From CAYFUR01 sp964346275 (lineage in GTDB: Bacteria > Sumerlaeota > Sumerlaeia > SLMS01), in the NCBI GenBank assembly GCA_964346275.1, contig CAYFUR010000070.1:1-19715 (forward strand): a stretch of DNA of 19,715 bases. The letters are read 5' to 3'. Every line of letters begins with the position of its first letter. Positions within the stretch are counted from its first letter, which is position 1. Positions 1 to 6,932 of the stretch are shown one piece after another. The position numbers and the translations under genes were made by a program. Under the pieces are notes generated by a model. It searched no databases, had not been told where the DNA came from, and saw only the letters and a program-made list of their open reading frames with translations.

Positions 1-60
1 AAAGCCCACCAGGAGCGCATAGACAAAAGCCAGGAAAATAGAAAACGTCAGCAGAGTCAT
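1..60 (-). CDS. mrpE: MrpE, Na+/H+ antiporter subunit E (partial, N-terminus only)
   Basis: Only the first 20 codons lie in the window; the gene runs off the left edge. The ATG at 60-58 overlaps the TGA stop of mrpD (59-57) in an ATGA junction, and a GGAG-type ribosome site lies inside the end of mrpD. The peptide begins MTLLTFSIFLAFVYALLVGF, a hydrophobic N-terminal segment as expected for the small membrane subunit E. The identification rests mainly on position: in mrp operons E follows D. The gene is therefore inferred to be translationally coupled to mrpD, with mrpF and mrpG probably just outside the window. Confidence 0.7.
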   Translation of the reverse strand, partial: MTLLTFSIFLAFVYALLVGF

Positions 61-1589
61 GGCCGGACTTTCTCCATGGCGGCATTAAGCAATTCAACGC
101 CTTCATCACCGAGCACGGCCTGCACGTAGGCCTCCCGGGAGAGGAGTTGATCGGCGGCTTCGATGGAGACTCCCATCATCCAGCCGCTGAAGATGGCGAT
201 GAGGATGGAAACCGAAACAAGGCCGCCCGTGGCGAGAAGAACACCGGGCTTTTTGCTATGCGTGGGAGCGCCGGCTTCCCGGCTGCGCCAGAAGACATAG
301 CTCCAGATCTTCACCATCGAGGCCAGGGTGAAGAGGCTCGTCAGTAAGGCCACGAAGACGTAGAGATAGTGCCCTTCTCCCACGCCTTCCACAACGAGGC
401 TGTATTTCCCGTAAAAGCCGCTGAGCGGCGGCAGACCGGCAAGAGACAGCGCCGCGAAGAGAAAGCAGAGCGCAAGCCCCGGGTAGACTGCCGCCACCCC
501 GCCGACTTTTTTCAACTCCTCGCTTCCCTCATTAAGGAGGACGGAATCCGCCACGAGGAAAAGCGAGGCTTTTACGACGATCTGGTGGGCAATATAGAAA
601 ATGCCCGCGGCGATTCCCAACGGAGTAAACAATCCCAGGCCGAAGATCATATATCCAATCTGGCTGATAATGTGGGTGGAAAGGATTCTCCGCATGGTCC
701 ACTGGCTCAGCGCGGAGAGCACACCGACCAGCATGGTAAACCCTGCAATGGCGAGGATCAGGGGCTGGAACCATTCGGCCATGGCTGCCGGATCGCGGAA
801 GAGCAATGTGAAAACTCTGTAAAGGCAATAGACGCCGACTTTGGTCAGGACTCCGGAAAAATACGCCAGAATGCCCGGCGGCGCCTTCGGGTAGGACTCG
901 GGCAGCCAGAAATACAGGGGAAACACCGCCGCTTTGATGCCAAAGACCACGAGCAGGACGGTACCCAGAATCGTTGCTTCCGGGGGAAAGCCAGCGCGGG
1001 CGATGCGCAGTGCCAGGTCCGCCATATTGAGCGAGCCGAACACGCCATAGGCATAGCCCGCCGCGGCGAGGAACAGCGCGCTCGCGATGATGTTCAGGAC
1101 GACATACTTGAAGGCCTCACGGATCTGCGGCCCCTGATTTCCGTGAGACAGCAGTATATAACTCGAAAGCAGAACAATCTCAAAACCAACGAACAGATTG
1201 AAGAGATCCCCCGTGGAGAAGGCCCAGTTCACGCCGGTCGCCAGAACGAGGAAAATCGGATAGAGCAGATGTTGCTCGGCAGTTTTCTCCGCACCGCCGG
1301 CGACCAAAAACCACCAGGTCATGGCCTGTGTTGCCGCGGCGATAAAAATCATCAATGCGCTGAACAAATCGAGCGTTAAGACAATACCAAAGGCATCGGG
1401 CCAATTGCCGAGGCGAAGTGCCATCACGCCATCGGCGCGCACCCGCAAGAGCAGATAGAAAGCAAAGATCGGGAGGGAAATCGAGACCACACCGCTGATC
1501 CAGCGCTGGAAGGGAACGGATCGGCGCCCCAGGAGGCAGAGAATCGCCCCGATGAGCGGCATCAGGATGGGAAGGAGCTGAAGATTCAC
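57..1589 (-). CDS. mrpD: MrpD, Na+/H+ antiporter subunit D (NuoN/NuoM-like)
   Basis: This 510-residue polytopic membrane protein belongs to the family of proton-translocating subunits shared with complex I. With MrpA it forms a proposed ion path of the Mrp complex, which exchanges cytoplasmic Na+ (or another cation) for external H+. The conserved transmembrane glutamate is visible at E137 (context VGFEIVLLSSY), and the conserved lysine at K219 (FGIKAAVFPLYFWLPESY); both have the numbering reported for Bacillus MrpD. A further lysine follows at K250 (GVLTKVGVYCLYR). The start is GTG at 1589, overlapping the mrpC stop by 4 bp (GTGA), with GGAGAGG upstream. Its end overlaps mrpE by 4 bp. A complex I subunit is less likely because the neighbours are mrpAB, mrpC and mrpE rather than nuo genes. 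Confidence 0.95.
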   Translation of the reverse strand: MNLQLLPILMPLIGAILCLLGRRSVPFQRWISGVVSISLPIFAFYLLLRVRADGVMALRLGNWPDAFGIVLTLDLFSALMIFIAAATQAMTWWFLVAGGAEKTAEQHLLYPIFLVLATGVNWAFSTGDLFNLFVGFEIVLLSSYILLSHGNQGPQIREAFKYVVLNIIASALFLAAAGYAYGVFGSLNMADLALRIARAGFPPEATILGTVLLVVFGIKAAVFPLYFWLPESYPKAPPGILAYFSGVLTKVGVYCLYRVFTLLFRDPAAMAEWFQPLILAIAGFTMLVGVLSALSQWTMRRILSTHIISQIGYMIFGLGLFTPLGIAAGIFYIAHQIVVKASLFLVADSVLLNEGSEELKKVGGVAAVYPGLALCFLFAALSLAGLPPLSGFYGKYSLVVEGVGEGHYLYVFVALLTSLFTLASMVKIWSYVFWRSREAGAPTHSKKPGVLLATGGLVSVSILIAIFSGWMMGVSIEAADQLLSREAYVQAVLGDEGVELLNAAMEKVRP

Positions 1590-1942
1590 GGTTCGCCCTC
1601 TCCACGGCCGGTCTCGCCGAATTCCGAAGAATTCGTTTCTTCAAAGCCGCGTAGCACGATCACCACCAGGAAGGACGTGATTCCAAAGGCAATCACGATT
1701 GCCGTGAGGATCAGCGCCTGGGGGAGCGGGTCGGCGTAAGCGCTCGGCGGCAGGCTTTCCCCGCTTTCCAGGATAGGCGGCTTTCCGTCGGGAGCCCAGC
1801 CTCCCATGGCGATGAGCAGCAGGTTCACTCCGTGGGAGAGCAGCAGTGTTCCCAGAAGCACTTCGAGAATATTGCGCTTCATGATCAGGAACAAACCGGC
1901 CGTGAAGAGGAGGCCGACAAGAATGGAAATGATGAGGGCCAT
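1586..1942 (-). CDS. mrpC: MrpC, Na+/H+ antiporter subunit C (NuoK-like)
   Basis: This small three-helix membrane subunit (118 residues) is homologous to NuoK/NDH-1 subunit 4L. The hydrophobic segments are near residues 1-20, 26-48 and 73-97. The family stretch MKRNILEVLLGTLLLSHGVN and the later PLPQALILTAIVIAFG are both recognisable. I chose the ATG at 1942 over the upstream in-frame start at 1975, because AGGAG (1953-1957) lies 10 nt ahead of it and the peptide MALIIS fits the family N-terminus. The longer version would also overlap the end of mrpAB. Only 7 nt separate the mrpAB stop from this start, and the gene end overlaps the GTG of mrpD. The C-terminal tail after about residue 98 is polar and glutamate-rich. 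Confidence 0.93.
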   Translation of the reverse strand: MALIISILVGLLFTAGLFLIMKRNILEVLLGTLLLSHGVNLLLIAMGGWAPDGKPPILESGESLPPSAYADPLPQALILTAIVIAFGITSFLVVIVLRGFEETNSSEFGETGRGEGEP

Positions 1943-1949
1943 TGTTTGT

Positions 1950-4931
1950 TCACTCCTCTCCCAGGCGTTCGACAATCATCATGGTGACGCCAACCACCAC
2001 GAGGAACACCCCGAGATCAAGAAAGAGAGCTGAAGCTAATTCCACTTCCCCCAGGCCCGGGATCTGTATATAAGTAAAACCGCTCGTCAGGAAGGGAAGT
2101 CCGATCCCGACAGCCACCAGGCCCGTTCCCACCGCGAAGGCCAGCCCAATAGGGATCAGGATGCCGTAATCGAACTTATAGAGCGGGCGGACTCGCGGCC
2201 GCCGGAACGCAATCAGCAGGACGACCAATCCCACCGACGCCATCAGCCCCGCGATGAATCCTCCGCCGGGCGCATTATGCCCTGCAAAGAACAAGACGAC
2301 GGCAAACAAAAGAATCACGGAGGGAACAAGACGGCTGATCTCGCGCAAGATCAGCGATCCTCCGGGCCAAGTCTTTTCTTTCAGCACAGCGGCCCCCGGC
2401 TTCTCGACTTGAGATTGAAAATTCACGTTTTCGATGGCCTCGAGCGCCGCTTTGCGTTTCGGGTCGTCCGGCCTCGCAGGTTCCCGTCCCATAATCAGCA
2501 GCGTGAGAACTCCGAGTGCCGCCAGCGCCAGCACAATGATCTCTCCCATGGTATCCAGGCCGCGGAAGTCCACCAGGATCACATTGACGGCGTTGTTGCC
2601 TCCGCCGGAGCGAATGTTTTCCCCGCCCGGATAGCCCGCGGCCAGGGCGCCTTCCGGGTCGCCTTTGTACGCCGGATACTTGGTGTTTTCGATGATGAAA
2701 CTCGAAACCGAGGGATAGTGCTCCCGCTCCGTAAAGGTCGGCTGGCCGCGCAGCGGACTGGTCATTCCCGTATAGACAAGAAGGGCTGCCACGACTCCGC
2801 CGCTTACGGCGACCAGGCCACGGACGAGGGTGCCTTTCCCGCCTTGGCGAAGATTGCGCGTGCGCTGGGGCAGGTGGAACAGCAGCAGCAACAGGACAAT
2901 GAGAAGAACAACCTCGACCAGAATCTGGGTCAGCGCAAGATCCGGCGCCTTGAAGAAAAGAAAAAACAGCGCCACGAAAAGCCCGATAGGCGATACGGCG
3001 ATCAGGCGTACGAGGAAAACGGGATGGCTCAGGACCACCACCAGGCAAACGGCGATCAAGCCAATCAGGGCCGCGCCGGTCAGCATGATCGGCGTATAGT
3101 CGAACTGAACCACCGGCATCCATCGCTCGTAGACCGCCGCTCCGAAAACCAGAGCAAACGTAAAGCCAAGTGTGATCGTTGCATTCCGTGAGAGCGAGGG
3201 AGATTGCATCGTTCGGGCAAGCCACCCGCCGATTGACGGAACGATCTTGTCGAAGATCCAGTGGTAAGAATCGGAGAAGGGCGAGGGGCGGCGCAGACTG
3301 TTGTATATCTTCTCGATCCGCGTTCCAGCGAGATAGACAAGGAAGCCGCCCGCGAAAAGAAAAGCGGCGATGCCAAGCAACATGTCGATGTGATGGAACA
3401 TGGCAACCTGGAACCCGCTCTTCAGCCCGTAAAACTCCTCGCGCACCATGGAGGCGATCGGGCTTTCCAGTATCGGCACCCAGAATCCAGCCGCCAGGCA
3501 GATGCCGATCATGATGGCGGGGGAGAGAAGCAGGCCCCAGCCTCCCTCATGGGGATGCAGGGATTCATCGCGCAGCTTTCCGAAAAAGGGCGAGAACCCG
3601 AGCCTGATGCAATAAGCCACGGTGAACAGGCTGGCAAAGATTGCAAGCGCCGGCAGGCCGTATTTCAGCAGCGTCATTTCCGTGTGAAGATGGAGAGACA
3701 TCTTCAGAAAAAGTTCCTTGGCGACAAAGCCGAAAGTCAGCGGCACGCCCGCCATGGAGGCGCAGCCGATGATCGTCAGAATCGTGGTGACGGGCATCTG
3801 GCGCCGCAGGCCGCCCAGCCGCGTCCAATCGCGCGTATGCGTGCCGTGGTCTACAACTCCGATCAGCATGAAGAGCGCGCCCTTGAACAGCGCGTGGCTG
3901 CCGACCAGGAGCAGGTCCAGCGGCAGGCGCTTGTCCGCGTCCACAAGGCCCGCCCCGAATCCATAGTAGGCTGTCAGGAGGCCAAGCTGGCTGACGGTTG
4001 AATGGGCGAGCAGTTGCTTTAAATCCCGGCTCAGCAGCGCCATGAACCCACCCACCAGCATGGTAATGGTACCGATGCTTCCGACGATCAAAAGCCAGTA
4101 GGGGCTTTCCCAATAGATGGGATAGATCCGGCCGAGCAGGTATATACCCGCTTTGACCATCGTCGCCGCGTGGAGAAACGCGGAGACCGGCGTGGGGGCT
4201 TCCATGGCTCCCGGCAGCCAGAAGTGAAAAGGAAACTGGGCGCTTTTCGTAAACGCGCCAAGGAGCACAAGAACCATGAAAGAGAGGCCCGCCCTGGATC
4301 CCGTCAAGACATCGCGGTTTGCCCAGATCACATCCCAATCGAGAGCATGGGCCGCATCGATGCCCGCGCTGCGAAGAAGCCAGAACCACCCCGCGATACC
4401 CGCCATCAGGCAAAGGCCGCCGAGCGCCGTCACGATAAGGGCGCGGCGCGCGCCTTCCCGCGCGGAGTCTTTCTCGTGCCAGTGGCCAATCAGGATAAAC
4501 GACGTGATAGACGTCATCTCCCAGAAAACGAACATCAGCAGCGCGTTGCGGGAGATAACCAGCCCCAGCATTGATCCCATGAACAGCAGCATCGTGCCAT
4601 AGAACCGCCACGGCGAATCCTTGGGATCGAGATAGAAGCCCGAGTAAAAGAAAATCAAAAAGCCAATGCCGAGCACCACCCAGGAAAAGAAGAGGGCGGG
4701 CCCATCGAGCCAGAGGGAAAAATTCAGCCCGATGGTGGGAATCCACTCGGCGAAGAAAGTCCGCGGGCCGTCGTCAGAGGGGAAGAATGTTGCGTAGCCC
4801 AGAATAACCAGGCAGCCAAAGGTCGTGATCAGATTGATCAGCCAGGGCGTGGTGGCGGACAGCCGCCGCCTCGGCAGAATCAGAAAAAAGAGGCTGCCAA
4901 TAAATGGAAGGGCGAGAAGAATCGGGAGCAT
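1950..4931 (-). CDS. mrpA: MrpA-MrpB fusion, Na+/H+ antiporter subunits A and B
   Basis: A 993-residue polytopic membrane protein joins the large NuoL-like subunit MrpA (about residues 1-790) to the MrpB domain (roughly the last 135 residues, from SLILREISRLVPS). The conserved charged residues of the MrpA antiporter core are visible: E138 (FVFWEMTSITSF), K229 (GAFTKSAQFPFHFWLP) and K260 (ATMVKAGIYLLGR). The MrpA C-terminal signature NVILVDFRGLDTMGEI is followed by an approximately 60-residue linker and then MrpB motifs (GHNAPGGGFIAGL). Separate MrpA is about 800 residues and MrpB about 140. A/B fusion is the arrangement described for 'group 2' mrp/pha/sha operons of proteobacteria. The ATG at 4931 is preferred; an in-frame start at 5048 would place the FmdB terminator hairpin inside the coding region. 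No strong Shine-Dalgarno is seen at 4931. Confidence 0.95.
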   Translation of the reverse strand: MLPILLALPFIGSLFFLILPRRRLSATTPWLINLITTFGCLVILGYATFFPSDDGPRTFFAEWIPTIGLNFSLWLDGPALFFSWVVLGIGFLIFFYSGFYLDPKDSPWRFYGTMLLFMGSMLGLVISRNALLMFVFWEMTSITSFILIGHWHEKDSAREGARRALIVTALGGLCLMAGIAGWFWLLRSAGIDAAHALDWDVIWANRDVLTGSRAGLSFMVLVLLGAFTKSAQFPFHFWLPGAMEAPTPVSAFLHAATMVKAGIYLLGRIYPIYWESPYWLLIVGSIGTITMLVGGFMALLSRDLKQLLAHSTVSQLGLLTAYYGFGAGLVDADKRLPLDLLLVGSHALFKGALFMLIGVVDHGTHTRDWTRLGGLRRQMPVTTILTIIGCASMAGVPLTFGFVAKELFLKMSLHLHTEMTLLKYGLPALAIFASLFTVAYCIRLGFSPFFGKLRDESLHPHEGGWGLLLSPAIMIGICLAAGFWVPILESPIASMVREEFYGLKSGFQVAMFHHIDMLLGIAAFLFAGGFLVYLAGTRIEKIYNSLRRPSPFSDSYHWIFDKIVPSIGGWLARTMQSPSLSRNATITLGFTFALVFGAAVYERWMPVVQFDYTPIMLTGAALIGLIAVCLVVVLSHPVFLVRLIAVSPIGLFVALFFLFFKAPDLALTQILVEVVLLIVLLLLLFHLPQRTRNLRQGGKGTLVRGLVAVSGGVVAALLVYTGMTSPLRGQPTFTEREHYPSVSSFIIENTKYPAYKGDPEGALAAGYPGGENIRSGGGNNAVNVILVDFRGLDTMGEIIVLALAALGVLTLLIMGREPARPDDPKRKAALEAIENVNFQSQVEKPGAAVLKEKTWPGGSLILREISRLVPSVILLFAVVLFFAGHNAPGGGFIAGLMASVGLVVLLIAFRRPRVRPLYKFDYGILIPIGLAFAVGTGLVAVGIGLPFLTSGFTYIQIPGLGEVELASALFLDLGVFLVVVGVTMMIVERLGEE

Positions 4932-4991
4932 TGCAGATGAAGAGAGGCGTTCAAATTCCGAGTTCGAAAAAGTGCGTCTGTTGCAAAACCG

Positions 4992-5010
4992 CCTCCGTCT
5001 CCTGCGGAGG
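4992..5010. other. Small inverted repeat upstream of mrpAB
   Basis: A 6-bp perfect stem, CCTCCG (4992-4997) with CGGAGG (5005-5010), encloses a 7-nt loop. It lies in the 195-bp gap between the fmdB-like gene and mrpAB, after the terminator, and so probably falls in the mrp leader or promoter region. It could be an operator or a leader hairpin; nothing in the sequence decides. I found no convincing -35/-10 pair for the mrp operon in this gap. Confidence 0.3.
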
Positions 5011-5025
5011 AGCCAGGTTGTATAA

Positions 5026-5047
5026 GAAATGCCCCCACGCGGGGGCA
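5026..5047 (-). terminator. Rho-independent terminator of the fmdB-like gene
   Basis: On the minus strand, a perfect 7-bp GC-rich stem (TGCCCCC paired with GGGGGCA, 5030-5036 with 5041-5047) with a 4-nt loop is followed by the T-rich run TTTCTTAT. It lies 79 nt beyond the stop of the FmdB-type gene and about 100 nt before mrpAB. It therefore separates the two transcription units. Confidence 0.72.
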
Positions 5048-5126
5048 AGAGAGATTGGGTGCCAATGCCGCGCCAACTTTCTAAAAATCGGCAGCGGGGC
5101 GCCCGATAGGAAGGGGCAAGAGAGCG

Positions 5127-5450
5127 CTAGTCGCGTATTTTGCCCTTCAAATTCGGCATGGTTTCCGGTTTATCCGCTTCCATATAGCGCGAATCTTCTC
5201 CCGTGCGCGTCACATTTTCATACACGCCGCTATCGCGTTTCACGAGTTTTGTGAACCCGAGGTTCTTCAGTTCGGCATTGCATTTCGGGGCAGCGATTCC
5301 TCCGGCGAAAAGGAGGCGCTGCACCGGTGCGCCGCATTTAGGGCACTTCTCGAGCGCGTCTTCCGTCATTTTCTGGATCACTTCAAAACCGTCGCGGCAG
5401 TAGTCACAGCCCTCGGCGTCCGGTTTCACCTGGTATTCGTAGAGCGGCAT
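5127..5450 (-). CDS. FmdB family zinc-ribbon protein
   Basis: This small (107-residue) protein has the FmdB-type putative regulatory zinc ribbon. It begins MPLYEYQ, the hallmark N-terminus of the family. Four cysteines in two CxxC pairs (CDYC near residue 20, CPKC near residue 42) would bind one zinc. The C-terminal half (GFTKLVKRDSGVYENVTRTG) is polar and probably disordered. The ATG at 5450 is chosen over 5480 because it gives the conserved N-terminus and has GGAG (5460-5463) 9 nt upstream. A terminator follows at 5026-5047. The family was named from a gene near formamidase, but its molecular role is not settled, so no specific target is claimed. The downstream mrp operon appears to be a separate transcript. 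Confidence 0.85.
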   Translation of the reverse strand: MPLYEYQVKPDAEGCDYCRDGFEVIQKMTEDALEKCPKCGAPVQRLLFAGGIAAPKCNAELKNLGFTKLVKRDSGVYENVTRTGEDSRYMEADKPETMPNLKGKIRD

Positions 5451-5491
5451 GATTCGATTCTCCATCCTCCGGCGTTTCATGGTGATTCACT

Positions 5492-5519
5492 TCAATAAAG
5501 CATCCCATCCACCGGTCAA
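5492..5519 (-). promoter_or_regulatory. Candidate sigma70-type promoter for the fmdB-like gene
   Basis: On the minus strand, TTGACC (5519-5514, 5 of 6 matches to the -35 consensus) is followed after 16 nt by TATTGA (5497-5492, 3 of 6 to the -10). It lies about 42 nt ahead of the fmdB-like ATG and just after the stop of the HD-domain gene. The -10 is weak, so this remains a candidate. Confidence 0.33.
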
Positions 5520-5540
5520 GGTGTGTCACCAATCCTGTGC

Positions 5541-6845
5541 CTAATTGCGCAGAATCGAGACGAGTTTCGAGCGGATTTCCGTCTCCCCGGCGTAATCGGG
5601 GAAGAACACGCGATGGATCGTATAGGGGGATTCGGTGAAGGCTCTGATCGTGGGCGAGACATCTTTCACATCGGAGAGCTGCGCCGGATCGGCGGTATTC
5701 TGGACCCAGATTGTCGAATCCGGACCGCGCGAGGAGTAAGGCCGGTAGGGCGTATCCGACGATTTCGAGAAACGCAGGTAGTATCGCAGATCGAGCCCGT
5801 GATCCTCGAGCAATTCACGCGCGGCGGCCATTTTGGTGGAAAAGAGCATGTCCTCCTCTTCCTCCGCCTCGATCTCCGTGGATTTGAAGAGGCGGCGGGT
5901 CAGCATGCGCCGGGAGAGATCGCTCAGGATTTCGTCCTCGCAGGTGCTCCAGAGATTCATGGCATTGAGGAGTACGGAATCGTCCAGGGCGAGGAAATCC
6001 GCGATAGTGAGCGTTCCATTGAAAAGCAGGCGATAGAGCGGCGTCTCCTTGCCGAGATGGGGCAGGCCCCCGTCCTGGGCCAGATCGCGGGCCCGCTGCA
6101 TCACCGACATCAGCATCGCTTCCGCGCTGGTCACCGTCTTGTGGAAATAGACCTGGCGATACATCTGGTATCGGGATTGAAGGTACTTCTCCACGGGAAG
6201 CAGGCCCTTGTTCGCCACCACCACGCGCTGGTTATCCTCGCTGACGCGCAGCATCAGCAGCAGGCGCTCGAGATCGAAGACACCGTATTTGACTCCCGTC
6301 ATGTGGGAATCGCGGGTCAGGTAGTCAAACCGGTCAGCGTCCAGCTGGCTGTTGACGATGGTATGGAGCCAGGGCGGGTCCGACTCGCCACTGAGCATAT
6401 TCACCACGAGGCCGGGGAGCTCCCCGGAATAGTCCGACAGAATCCCATGCACCTCGGTCTGCGAATCCGCGATGATGCGATTGGTCCAGACTTCGTGTTT
6501 TTCCCGAAAGAATTTCTCCATCACGTGGGAAAAGGGCCCATGGCCCACGTCGTGGAGCAATGCCGCGCAATGGACGGCGAGCAGTTGCATGGGATCAATG
6601 TCCCGGCCGCGGGCGAGCCGTTCGGACATCCGCCGCGCGAGGTGCGTCACCCCCAGCGAATGAGCGAACCGCGAGTGCTCGGCGCCATGATAGGCCATGT
6701 GGGCCATGCCGAGCTGCTTGACCCGGCGGAGGCGCTGGACCTCGAAGGAATCCAGCAGGCGCAGCAGAGTCTGGTCCTCGCGAAGTTCGCGATCGAACGG
6801 AATCAGGTCGTGAATCGGGTCGCGAAAGAGCTTTTCCTGGAGCAC
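5541..6845 (-). CDS. HD-domain phosphohydrolase (dGTPase/SAMHD1-like family)
   Basis: This cytoplasmic metal-dependent phosphohydrolase has about 434 residues. The HD superfamily signature is clear: SRFAHSLGVTHLARR near residues 58-72, ALLHDVGHGPFSH near 95-107 with the His-Asp pair, and a later aspartate in LDADRFDYLTRDS. This arrangement, with DPIHDLI at the N-terminus and GHGPFSHVME, is that of the YwfO/SAMHD1/dGTPase-like branch, whose members hydrolyse dNTPs or related nucleotides; the substrate here is not determined. The frame is open up to a TTG at 6851, but AAGGGA (6852-6857) would be too close to it. The GTG at 6845 has 6-nt spacing and is preferred. The gene lies 87 nt after ndh, with a strong hairpin between them. 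Confidence 0.88.
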   Translation of the reverse strand: MLQEKLFRDPIHDLIPFDRELREDQTLLRLLDSFEVQRLRRVKQLGMAHMAYHGAEHSRFAHSLGVTHLARRMSERLARGRDIDPMQLLAVHCAALLHDVGHGPFSHVMEKFFREKHEVWTNRIIADSQTEVHGILSDYSGELPGLVVNMLSGESDPPWLHTIVNSQLDADRFDYLTRDSHMTGVKYGVFDLERLLLMLRVSEDNQRVVVANKGLLPVEKYLQSRYQMYRQVYFHKTVTSAEAMLMSVMQRARDLAQDGGLPHLGKETPLYRLLFNGTLTIADFLALDDSVLLNAMNLWSTCEDEILSDLSRRMLTRRLFKSTEIEAEEEEDMLFSTKMAAARELLEDHGLDLRYYLRFSKSSDTPYRPYSSRGPDSTIWVQNTADPAQLSDVKDVSPTIRAFTESPYTIHRVFFPDYAGETEIRSKLVSILRN

Positions 6846-6873
6846 CGGCAATCCCTTCGGAACAGTGAAAAGA

Positions 6874-6909
6874 CATCGCCCGCACGCTATGGTCGGCGTG
6901 CGGGCGGTG
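6874..6909 (-). terminator. Strong hairpin/terminator between the NADH dehydrogenase and HD genes
   Basis: A perfect 11-bp stem (CGCCCGCACGC, 6877-6887, with GCGTGCGGGCG, 6896-6906) extends to 14 pairs if one G-T pair is allowed, around an 8-nt loop. On the minus strand it is followed by TGTCTTTTC, a short T-rich run. It sits 24 nt after the NADH dehydrogenase stop. It ends only 28 nt before the preferred start of the HD gene, leaving no room for a separate full promoter after it. Confidence 0.68.
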
Positions 6910-6932
6910 GCAAACAGGATATGGATCGAACG

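Noticed and set aside
369..1379. Plus-strand 336-codon open frame opposite mrpD
   Set aside because: It is an antisense shadow of a membrane-protein gene; its very polar composition is the expected complement of hydrophobic codons.
57..4931. Complex I (NuoL/N/K) or hydrogenase-4 operon instead of mrp
   Set aside because: The MrpA C-terminal and MrpB domains in the fusion, and the A-B-C-D-E order, are specific to Mrp; no Fe-S or hydrogenase subunits are present.
4932..5048. N-terminal extension of mrpAB to 5048
   Set aside because: It would encode an arginine-rich leader, include the terminator hairpin of the fmdB-like gene and not match MrpA N-termini.
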